Below are positions 35,302 through 45,891 of a DNA stretch of 64,000 nt, piece after piece (position 1 is the first letter of the stretch; each line of letters starts with the position of its first letter). Where the stretch lies: assembly GCA_964581355.1 (NCBI GenBank), contig CAZOOA010000006.1, positions 1-64,000 of the forward strand, in the 5' to 3' direction. The notes beneath the pieces were generated by a model that had not been told where the DNA came from, searched no databases, and saw only the letters and a list, made by a program, of their open reading frames with translations. Position numbers and translations under genes: made by a program. The DNA is from CAZOOA01 sp964581355 (GTDB lineage Bacteria > Bacillota > Dethiobacteria > DTU022 > UBA8154).

Positions 35302-36410
35302 TATTTTTCCCTCCTGTAAAAAGGTGGTTTGACCATCCGGGCAGCCACTTCCCTGCCACGCACAGTCACTTTCACTTCATCACCGGGGGAAGCACCGTTT
35401 GTGTGAACAAACGCCAGGCCAATTCCCTTGTTTAAAGTGGGAGAAAAAGTGCCGCTGCTGATCCAACCAATTTCCCGGCCCTCTTTTTTCAGGACATAAC
35501 CGGATCTGGGGATTCCCCGTCCCATTTCCACACCCAGAAGTTTTTTAGAAAGGCCTTCCTCTTTTTGCTGCAATAGAGCTTCCAGACCGATAAAAGAGTT
35601 TTCCCGGTCAAAGGCGACAAATCTTTCAAGGCCTGCTTCCAAAGGCGTCACCTTCTCGTTTAACTCGCTCCCGTAAAGAGGCAGGGAAGCTTCCAGCCGC
35701 AAGACATCCCTTGCCCCCAACCCTGCTGGGGAAGCGCCCGGCCTGCTAGCAGTATCATCGAGCAGGAGGTTCCACAGGGCAGGGGCTTTGCCGGATTCAC
35801 AGCAGATTTCAAAACCGTCTTCACCAGTATAGCCGGTGCGGGATACCAGGCATTCTATCCCCCCTACCTGCAGCTGCTGCAGGAAACGAAACGGTTCGGG
35901 AGTTGATGGCGTAATTATCCCCCCGGTCAAAGCTTCCATGATGTCGGAACTAAACGGTCCCTGCAGGGCCAGCTGCGCATAATCTGCGGTAAGATCGCAG
36001 ATCTCCACGTCTTCTTTTATGGTATGCGCCTGCAACCATTGAAGCACCTTCTCCCTGTTGCCCGCATTCACAACCAGGAGATATTTGTTTTTCCCCAGGC
36101 AGTATACCAACAGATCCTCTACTGTCCCGCCCTGCTCATTGCAGACCAGGCTGTAACAACATCTGTTCCTTTCCAGCCGGGAAATATCCGCTGTTAGTAT
36201 TTTTTGGAGGCACTGCAGAGCGCCCTGGCCTTCCACCATCAGGCGGCCCATATGGGATACATCGAACAATCCGGCAGCAGAACGTGTCCTGGTTACTTCT
36301 TCGGTAATCTCACTATATTGAAGGGGCATCGGCCAGCCATGAAAATCTGTCATTTTGGCCTTTAACTGCTTATGCCGCTCATAAAGGGGGGTCTTACGGC
36401 CTGTGCTCAT
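35301..36410 (-). CDS. gcvT: Aminomethyltransferase (T protein)
   Basis: This 369-residue enzyme releases ammonia and transfers the C1 unit from aminomethyl-GcvH to tetrahydrofolate. Motifs include GWPMPLQYSE, AGLFDVSHMGR, the folate region ALQGPFSSDIMEALTG and SRTGYTGEDGFEI, and GIGLAFV. GGAGG lies 10 bases before the ATG. The L protein (lipoamide dehydrogenase) is not in the operon. Confidence 0.95.
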   Translation of the reverse strand: MSTGRKTPLYERHKQLKAKMTDFHGWPMPLQYSEITEEVTRTRSAAGLFDVSHMGRLMVEGQGALQCLQKILTADISRLERNRCCYSLVCNEQGGTVEDLLVYCLGKNKYLLVVNAGNREKVLQWLQAHTIKEDVEICDLTADYAQLALQGPFSSDIMEALTGGIITPSTPEPFRFLQQLQVGGIECLVSRTGYTGEDGFEICCESGKAPALWNLLLDDTASRPGASPAGLGARDVLRLEASLPLYGSELNEKVTPLEAGLERFVAFDRENSFIGLEALLQQKEEGLSKKLLGVEMGRGIPRSGYVLKKEGREIGWISSGTFSPTLNKGIGLAFVHTNGASPGDEVKVTVRGREVAARMVKPPFYRREK

Positions 36411-36693
36411 CAGTACAAAACCTCCTCTATATTAACTGTATTAACATTTGTGTTGACCGGTCTCCTTCCTTTGCTTCCTGCTCCCACCCGCTTCCAGACA
36501 TAAGGGATGGGGAGCAAAAACGGATAAGGAGCAACAAGCTGGATTTGACGCTGTCCCCGGAGCAGCGGGAGTAAACCGGCAAGAGGCGCTATGGCTGCTC
36601 CGAACCCCTGGAAGCCCGAGAGGCCGTGAAGTCCGGAACTTCGAAGCTCGGGGCCAAGGAGAAAAGATGCGGCGGAAACCGGACGCTGTCAAG
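36411..36693. other. Spacer between NAD-kinase-like gene and gcvT
   Basis: There is no convincing gene. The 283-base GC-rich spacer contains two direct copies of GACGCTGTC (near 36548 and 36683). A minus-strand frame of 83 codons lacks a ribosome site and any family look. Confidence 0.4.
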
Positions 36694-37815
36694 TCAGCTT
36701 TCCACCCTGTAAACCACCTCTTCCCTGTAGCCGGTTATAACCCGGATATAGCCCCGCAGCATCTGGTCTGCCCTGGCATCCCCCGTATCCACAAGCAGCG
36801 GCCGTCCTTCCAGGGAAGCAATTTTTTCCCGTGTAGCGATCACAATGATATGATCCCGGCCCACTTTATTAATCACATCTGCGCTCAACTGCTGGTTTCC
36901 ACGGCCGAAAATATACCCCTGTTTCCCGATTACCGTAATAATCAGCTCTGCTTCTTTGCCATCAAGCAGCTTAAGCATCTCTGTTTCATTCAAGTCCTGC
37001 CCGACCAGCTGCTGGTTGCATACTGCATCCACACCCAGCAGCGAATACTCCAGTCCCATCTGCTGCATTAACACCCCAGTGGAACTTCCGGGACCGACCA
37101 GATAGAGCACATCTTTTTCCATCCTTTCCCTGATGTATTCAGCCACGGCTTGTTGGGAAGCTTCTTCGGAAAAAGGAGTGCCTGCCTTCAGGGACTGCAT
37201 CTGCAGATCATCACTCGGCACCTGCAGATAGCCGAACAATTCAGCGGAAAGAAGCCCCTGGCGGAAAGAAGTTTCGTCAATATCCATCACTTCCGCCAGG
37301 CGAAACTCTGTTATCCTGTCCTGCAAGTAATCCCGGGCGATGATCCCCGCCCTTGTAGGGTTTACCGCAAACACAGCCGAGTGGATTTTAACCCCGGCAG
37401 GTATGCCAATTACAGGCAGTCTTTCGCCGACGGCCCGGTAAATATCTCTTGCCGTGCCGTCCCCCCCGGCAAAAAGAAGCAGCTCGATTCCCTCCAGGAG
37501 CATGGATTTCGCGCCATTGACCGTATCTTCAGGTCCTGTCGTGGAGATGCTGCCGTCGCCCCCGACCACCCGGGGCGATAATCCGCACATCCTGGCTTCA
37601 TTTTCCCCCATGTCTCCCGGACAGCATAAAAGCTCCATTTGCGCCTTGCAGGAGACAATCTCCTCCAGCGCCTGCACGGCCCTGCCAGGCGCATGGGGAA
37701 CTGCCCCCATTTTTTTCGCTTTTTCCAGGATTTCCGGCCCGTCTGTGCCTTTAAGCCCCACTTTGCCACCCATCCCTGCCACGGGATTGACGATCAAACC
37801 CAGTTTCTTTTCCAC
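36694..37815 (-). CDS. NAD kinase-like protein (COG3199 type)
   Basis: This protein has about 373 residues. The N-terminus KLGLIVNPVAGMGGKVGLKGTDG and the kinase loop LLFAGGDGTARDIY mark the ATP-NAD kinase/diacylglycerol kinase-like fold. The later part differs from classical NadK, as in the COG3199 branch, which often occurs beside amino-acid degradation genes. It is the first gene after the glycine riboswitch and precedes gcvT, so a link to glycine metabolism is likely. The role is unknown. GTG 37815 (VEKKLGL) is preferred, and a longer frame from TTG 37851 lacks a ribosome site. Confidence 0.83.
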   Translation of the reverse strand: MEKKLGLIVNPVAGMGGKVGLKGTDGPEILEKAKKMGAVPHAPGRAVQALEEIVSCKAQMELLCCPGDMGENEARMCGLSPRVVGGDGSISTTGPEDTVNGAKSMLLEGIELLLFAGGDGTARDIYRAVGERLPVIGIPAGVKIHSAVFAVNPTRAGIIARDYLQDRITEFRLAEVMDIDETSFRQGLLSAELFGYLQVPSDDLQMQSLKAGTPFSEEASQQAVAEYIRERMEKDVLYLVGPGSSTGVLMQQMGLEYSLLGVDAVCNQQLVGQDLNETEMLKLLDGKEAELIITVIGKQGYIFGRGNQQLSADVINKVGRDHIIVIATREKIASLEGRPLLVDTGDARADQMLRGYIRVITGYREEVVYRVES

Positions 37816-37905
37816 CGCTCCCACCACTTCCCACAAAAAATTGCCAGGCAAACAACCGGAACTGAATCGGAAATAATGTAGAAACCCCGGCTAGAGATGA
37901 AAAAA

Positions 37906-37944
37906 GACAGGAAAAAAGCCAGCCTCGTCAGCTTTTTTCCTGTC
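37906..37944 (-). terminator. Rho-independent terminator of the glycine riboswitch
   Basis: On the minus strand GACAGGAAAAAAGC, then an 11-base loop, then GCTTTTTTCCTGTC, followed by TTTTTTC. It lies directly after the second aptamer and before the NAD-kinase-like gene. It is the probable expression platform, relieved when glycine binds. Confidence 0.85.
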
Positions 37945-38130
37945 CTTGCAGCCTGAGAGATTTTTTTCCCTTTCGACTGGGAAAAATTACCCCTTCGGCG
38001 CCTGCTGCCCGGCAGCAGGAACTCTCCAGGAATCCATCCACCGAGGATACTTTTACCTGAGAGTTTCCCTTCCGCCGCCACGCGGCAAGGTTACTCCTTC
38101 GGTGCCCCACAAAAGAGGTCTCTCCCCTTG
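37945..38130 (-). ncRNA. Tandem glycine riboswitch
   Basis: Read on the minus strand, two glycine aptamers follow each other. Aptamer 1 (about 38130-38031) holds GGGGAGAGACC, CACCGAAGGAGTAA and CTCTCAGGTAAAAG. Aptamer 2 (about 38030-37945) holds GGAGAG, GCGCCGAAGGGGTAA and CTCTCAGG, ending in GCTGCAAGGACAG. CCGAAGG-GTAA and CTCTCAGG are the class signatures. The element precedes the gcv operon, where activation by glycine is the usual logic. Confidence 0.93.
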
Positions 38131-38475
38131 GTTTCATCTGGCCACTATGTAGTTTTACGGTTTAGATGCAAAAATTTAAATTTTATGAAATTTTACCATT
38201 AACCGAACACTATGTCTATAACCCTGAACCACCAGAAAAGCTGTCTTCGAGGAATTATTTTAAGTTGTCTCTTTATTTCTGCAATATACTCTTATTTTCT
38301 GCCATTTTGACTTCTCTTTGCCCCTGAAGTGGGTGCCAAAACAGCAACACACAGGAACGGTTCTTCTGTGTGCGTGCACTTAAAACTTCTTTTATTCACT
38401 TTTTCCAGCATTTGTTTTATAATGAAGGGTATAATACAGTTTAAACGATGAGGGGCTGGCTTACTGGGCTGGCTT

Positions 38476-38575
38476 NNNNNNNNNNNNNNNNNNNNNNNNN
38501 NNNNNNNNNNNNNNNNNNNNNNNNNNNNNNNNNNNNNNNNNNNNNNNNNNNNNNNNNNNNNNNNNNNNNNNNNNN
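38476..38575. other. Assembly gap (100 N)
   Basis: The length of 100 N is conventional for a scaffold gap. It is flanked by GGGCTGGCTT repeats on the left. A gene 5' end or promoter for the downstream DUF2062 gene may be hidden here. Confidence 0.98.
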
Positions 38576-38601
38576 GCTGCCACAAAAGCTGGTCCTTCTG
38601 C

Positions 38602-39171
38602 ATGGAAAGGTGGTCAAAGGTGCCCAGAAGAAACAAGTATGGTCGCAAAAGAACACCGCTCTCGTCACTGCTCGCAAGATGGGAAAACCTGAAGCAGCGC
38701 TTTTATAATAACCTGGAAAAACAGATTCTGGAAACGAGGGAAGATCCTAACAAAGTCTCCATGGGCTGCGCCTTGGGGATCGGGGTCAATTTTTTCCCCA
38801 CCCTGGGCTTCGGCTTTATTATCGCCTTTCTGCTGGCCACACTTTTCAAACTGAACCGGGCCAGCGCCACCCTGGTCAGCCTGCTGACAGGGCCGCTAAT
38901 CCCCATCATGTATGCCCTGAACTTCGTCAGCGGGGGCATGATCCTGGCCGGCGCCGAGGGCGAGGAAAATTTGATCGAGTTCGTATTGTCACAGTATGCT
39001 CTTTTCTTGAAAGTGGGACGCTTCCAGGAACAGCTCCTGGGTGCTTTAGAGCTATTGGGCGGTTCCTTCCTGGTGGGCGCCCTGATCAATGCCGCCATCT
39101 TTGGGACAGCGTTTTACCTCTTTGTCAACTATATCCTGACCAAAAAAATGAAAGTCACAAGAAAATACCGC

Positions 39172-39180
<9 letters not shown>
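38602..39180 (+). CDS. DUF2062 membrane protein
   Basis: The protein has up to 192 residues. DUF2062 features are DPNKVSMGCALGIGVNFFPTLGF (about 49-71) and a following membrane pair. About three hydrophobic segments lie at 62-100, 105-120 and 150-175. It is a membrane protein of unknown role. The start is uncertain because an assembly gap lies 26 bases upstream of the first ATG and no good ribosome site is seen. The 3' end overlaps the convergent carB gene by 9 bases. Confidence 0.8.
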
Positions 39181-42420
<3,240 letters not shown>

Positions 42421-42492
42421 AGTATCACATCCCTGTTGCAATCTTTCCTGCTTGTTTGCTTGCTTGCTCGTCTGTTATCCTGCCCTTACGGG

Positions 42493-43554
42493 CTAAGGTT
42501 GGTAAATCAGCGGCGCCTCCCCTTCTCCGGCCGGGCTTGTTTCAAGGGTCGTATTGTGCACAATATCCGGCAGCTTTAACGTCCTTTCGTAATAGCGCTT
42601 AAGCTCTTCCAGCATCATAAAGAGGGCCGCCCGGCTGACAAACTCATCCCTGCTGCAGGCTGTCTCCAGAACAGTAAAGAGTTTATCCAGGTTATCCATG
42701 GCATACTCTATTCGGGCATACCGGGTTTTCTTGCCCCGGAGTTTGTTCTGCTGGATCTTTCTCACAATGCTCAGCAACCGGGCCAGACGGGCCGCCTGGG
42801 GCATCTCCATGGGCATCAGCCGGGCCAGGCGGTACATTTCCTCCAGGCGGTACAGCTGCAGGTTGAACATTTGCAACACCTGGTAATAACGGTCCGGCCG
42901 CGATCTCCTGGAAATGAAACGGGGTTCCTTGCGGATCAGGCTGGCAATCTCTATACCTTCTTCAATATTTTTTTTCAAGCAGGCAGCCTGCTCTTTAAAT
43001 TCGTCACGGCTGCACCCTAATTCCTGCAATTCTTTAATAATAATATCAATTAAACGGCTCAGGTCCTCTTCAATCTGCAACAGCCTCCGGGTAAGCTCTT
43101 CCCTGTAGTTGGGGTTGAAAACATAGTTGATCAACAGGGCAAAGCCCCCTCCCATCAGCGCCGTCAAGATCTGCAGCAGGGAATGCAACCCCAGGCTGGA
43201 GGCACCGCTAAAGATGGTCCCGATAGCCGTCAGGGTCGTCAGGATAGTCTGATCGTACCAACGTAGCTTGGCACACAACAGGATTCCCACCAGGGCCGCC
43301 ACCCCGTAAGCCAGGGGCGTAATGCCGAAAAAATAGCCCAGTGACATGCCCAGGATACCGCCTATAAGAACCGCACCCAACGTAGCCATACTCTGCATCA
43401 GGGAATGATAAAATGTTCTCTGCACGGTCAGCAGTGCAACCAGGGCCGCCAGGCCCACCCGGTCTTCCAGGCCCAGCTGCTGGGCGAAGAAAATCGCCAT
43501 GGTTACGGCGAGAGTTGATTTTAAAATCCTGCCCCCGACATAAAAACGCTTCAC
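42493..43554 (-). CDS. FUSC/aromatic acid exporter-like membrane protein (ArAE/DUF939 type)
   Basis: This protein has about 353 residues. About five membrane helices fill residues 10-140 (ILKSTLAVTMAIFFAQQLG, LLTVQRTFYHSLMQSM, GMSLGYFFGI). A long cytoplasmic helical region follows (RLLQIEEDLSRLIDIIIKELQEL). The N-terminal pattern fits the ArAE_1/DUF939 family linked to export of aromatic acids or related compounds. GTG 43554 has AAAGGAG about 10 bases upstream, and a TTG nine bases earlier is less well placed. The substrate is unknown. Confidence 0.83.
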   Translation of the reverse strand: MKRFYVGGRILKSTLAVTMAIFFAQQLGLEDRVGLAALVALLTVQRTFYHSLMQSMATLGAVLIGGILGMSLGYFFGITPLAYGVAALVGILLCAKLRWYDQTILTTLTAIGTIFSGASSLGLHSLLQILTALMGGGFALLINYVFNPNYREELTRRLLQIEEDLSRLIDIIIKELQELGCSRDEFKEQAACLKKNIEEGIEIASLIRKEPRFISRRSRPDRYYQVLQMFNLQLYRLEEMYRLARLMPMEMPQAARLARLLSIVRKIQQNKLRGKKTRYARIEYAMDNLDKLFTVLETACSRDEFVSRAALFMMLEELKRYYERTLKLPDIVHNTTLETSPAGEGEAPLIYQP

Positions 43555-43659
43555 CGGGATCAAACTCCTTTACTTTGATCTGGGTGACAACCATCACGGT
43601 CACTGTAAAATGATTTACCACAATGAACTTCGCGGGCCCTTTTTAGACCAAAATCAAAA

Positions 43660-43697
43660 CCACCAAAATATGGATGTTTCAATCCATAAATTGGTGG
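43660..43697. repeat. Interrupted 16-base inverted repeat
   Basis: CCACCAAAATATGGAT (43660-43675) and ATCCATAAATTGGTGG (43682-43697) pair except for three central bases, with a 6-base loop. It lies in the spacer between the exporter and the CuAO-N gene. Its role (terminator or operator) is not clear. Confidence 0.55.
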
Positions 43698-43812
43698 CCG
43701 GAAATCCTGTCACCTATCCTCATTGTAACCACTTTTCAGCTGCCGGTCAATTTGTTTTTTGCTTTTTCAGGCCCTTTTTAGAAAAAATATTTTCCCTCTC
43801 AAGCGCTGAGAA

Positions 43813-44775
43813 TTAATTTAACTGCATCAAGAGGCGAAATGATGAAACAAGTCCATCTTCCAAGCTTATACGGAAGCCCAGGTAATCTTCCGTGCCAAAA
43901 CCAATCTCGTAGGGCTGCATGTTGCTGTCATAATTTACCACACCGCCATCCTGGAGGTGGTCTCGGGAACCGTACAGGATCCGGTAGTAACCATCAGTAT
44001 AAGCTTCTTCTTCGATGCCTCGTCCCTCGTCAGGAAACTTCTGCAGCACGGTTTCCTTGGTATCTCCAACGCGGACATTGCGCGGCCCGCCTGCTTCAGG
44101 TTCCGTAATCTCACCTTCGTAAAAGCGAAACCCGTCCTGGGCTAGAAAAAACAAGAATTTCCCATACGGATAATGCAGTTCCTTGACCTGCGTATCAATA
44201 AAATCGCTGTAATATTGATCCGTATCAACAGGGGAGCCAAGAAAGTCCCGGACCTGGGATTCGGTCATGCCCAGGCGCACCCCGGCGATAGATTCTTCCT
44301 GGAAGGGAAGTCGCGGCAAAATGTCTGCCGGGTCGGAGTTAATCCCTACGGAATATAATTCAGGATCCCAAATCACATCCTCGCCCAGCTCTTCACTGAC
44401 AAAGCGAAGGGGAATCAACGTCCTGCCTCCCATCAGTGTGGGCGGAACATCCAGCACCGTCTCGACACCGTTGACAAAAGCCCGATCGTTATCAACCCAC
44501 ATTTCCAGCCTCAACCCTGCTTTATCCGCAGTTATTTTCTGTTCAGCATCTTCCCAGGCCACCGTCGCCCCCAGGGCTTCCAGGATGGCCCGCATGGGAA
44601 CCAGGGTCCGCCCATCCCGGATCACAGGCGGGACGTCCAGTTCCAACCATTCATCCTCCACAAAAATGGCAATTTCCGGTGCACCGGCAGACACTGTAGA
44701 AGCGGAAAACGACACCAGGACCAGCACAACCAACAAAACCACACCAAAACGCCCTTTGTTTCTAACCGAATCCAT
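43813..44775 (-). CDS. Secreted copper amine oxidase N-terminal domain protein
   Basis: This 320-residue secreted protein has a signal peptide (VVLLVVLVLVSFSASTVSAGAP). A CuAO-N-type domain repeat follows (LDVPPVIRDGRTLVPMRAI and LDVPPTLMGGRTLIPLRFV, about 45-150). The C-terminal half (about 160-320) is less clear (SIAGVRLGMTESQVRDFLGSP, a pattern seen in small outer-envelope assembly-like folds). It is a cell-wall or extracellular protein of unknown role, common in Clostridia. ATG 44775 has GGGAGG 9 bases upstream. Confidence 0.88.
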   Translation of the reverse strand: MDSVRNKGRFGVVLLVVLVLVSFSASTVSAGAPEIAIFVEDEWLELDVPPVIRDGRTLVPMRAILEALGATVAWEDAEQKITADKAGLRLEMWVDNDRAFVNGVETVLDVPPTLMGGRTLIPLRFVSEELGEDVIWDPELYSVGINSDPADILPRLPFQEESIAGVRLGMTESQVRDFLGSPVDTDQYYSDFIDTQVKELHYPYGKFLFFLAQDGFRFYEGEITEPEAGGPRNVRVGDTKETVLQKFPDEGRGIEEEAYTDGYYRILYGSRDHLQDGGVVNYDSNMQPYEIGFGTEDYLGFRISLEDGLVSSFRLLMQLN

Positions 44776-44977
44776 CGGCATGACCTCCCGATCCTGTGTA
44801 GACAGGACATGGTATTGTTGGGGGAAAACAGATTCAAAAAATTCAAGAAACTTTAAGGAAATAAATGCAAAGTCTATACTTTCCCCACAAGTAAGTCATT
44901 CGACACAACAGGATCAGTCTCCTTGCTTCAGGCTATTATCTTTCCATATTTCAGGCCAAAAAGCCGCCGAAAACAAA

Positions 44978-45021
44978 GGAAGCAGGGGGACGGCTCTCCT
45001 GACTCCCTGCCCCCTGCTTCC
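44978..45021 (-). terminator. Terminator-like hairpin after the AhpD-like gene
   Basis: GGAAGCAGGGGG (44978-44989) pairs perfectly with CCCCCTGCTTCC (45010-45021). On the minus strand it is followed by TTTGTTTTC. The sequence AAGGAAGCAGGGG is shared with the hairpin at 56039. A CCTGTTT heptamer repeat is attached (45020-45040). Confidence 0.65.
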
Positions 45022-45079
45022 TGTTTCCTGTTTCCTGTTTCCCACTGCTTCGAAACAAAGAAAAAAATCCCCGGGCAGA

Positions 45080-45418
45080 TTACTGCTCCGCAAGCTCCCG
45101 GTATACTTTTACCGCCTGGGTAGCGTAAGCGGCACCGGGACCTCCGTTGAGCAGCATCACAACACCGCAAAGTTCGATTACTTCCTCCAGGGTCAGTCCT
45201 TCATCGATGGCCGACTGAACCCAGTTGACAATGCAGTCCTGGCACTGTTTGGAAACGGCAATGGCCAGGGCAGCCAGGGTTTTTTCCCTCTTGGTCAGCC
45301 TCTGATCGGGCATAATTGACTCCTTAAGGGACTTGAAGTTGCCCATGGTCTCCGGCATAACCTCCGCCATGGCAGCAAAATTTTTGTCCAATTCTTGCAA
45401 GCGTTCTATGGCCGACAT
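45080..45418 (-). CDS. AhpD-like carboxymuconolactone decarboxylase family protein
   Basis: This 112-residue cytoplasmic protein of the CMD/AhpD fold has the redox pair KQCQDCI (CxxC) and a downstream His-less helical tail (TLEEVIELCGVVMLLNGGPGAAYA). AhpD-like proteins reduce peroxiredoxins or act as small disulfide reductases. A link to the peroxiredoxin at 17867 is possible but only inferred. The start ATG has AGGAGG upstream. Confidence 0.88.
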   Translation of the reverse strand: MSAIERLQELDKNFAAMAEVMPETMGNFKSLKESIMPDQRLTKREKTLAALAIAVSKQCQDCIVNWVQSAIDEGLTLEEVIELCGVVMLLNGGPGAAYATQAVKVYRELAEQ

Positions 45419-45630
45419 CTGTTAATCTCCTCCTCCATGGAATTTTAAGCCAGAAATTATGAACCGCACCTGAACAGGCCGGGGGCGCAATCGGGGGCCT
45501 GGCCTTAGAGACAAAACCTATCCTCCATCATCTCAGCGGGCCGGGCTAGGCAGGGCGGAGCAAGCCAGGCAAGGTAAAGGACTGGACGGAAAAGACAGGA
45601 AAGGGCTTTTCCAGGGCCTGTTCTGCCCGA

Positions 45631-45823
45631 CCAGGGCAGGGTAAAGCAGCAGTTTACTGTACTGTACTGTACTGNNNNNNNNNNNNNNNNNNNNNNNNNN
45701 NNNNNNNNNNNNNNNNNNNNNNNNNNNNNNNNNNNNNNNNNNNNNNNNNNNNNNNNNNNNNNNNNNNNNNNNNNCCAGGGCAGGGTAAAGCAGCAGTTTA
45801 CTGTACTGTACTGTACTGTACTG
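45631..45823. repeat. Scaffold gap flanked by duplicated TACTG-repeat segment
   Basis: The same block (CCAGGGCAGGGTAAAGC followed by AGCAGTTTACTG and (TACTG)n) lies on both sides of a 100-N gap (45675-45774). The left block is 45631-45674 and the right block is 45775-45823. The gap therefore sits in a tandem or microsatellite repeat, and its true length is unknown. No gene is seen between 45419 and 45891. Confidence 0.85.
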
Positions 45824-45891
45824 GCCTGGACAAAAAGATTGCCGGACACAAGGGGCTGAAATAAAGGCCTGTCCCTCGATTTCACCGGTAT

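Noticed and set aside
36441..36692. 83-codon minus-strand frame between the NAD-kinase-like gene and gcvT
   Set aside because: No ribosome site, signal or recognisable domain was seen. It lies in a GC-rich spacer where open frames arise by chance.
43669..43690. CRISPR-like word GTTTCAATCC at 43676
   Set aside because: Only one occurrence lies in a simple inverted repeat. No array or cas genes are present.
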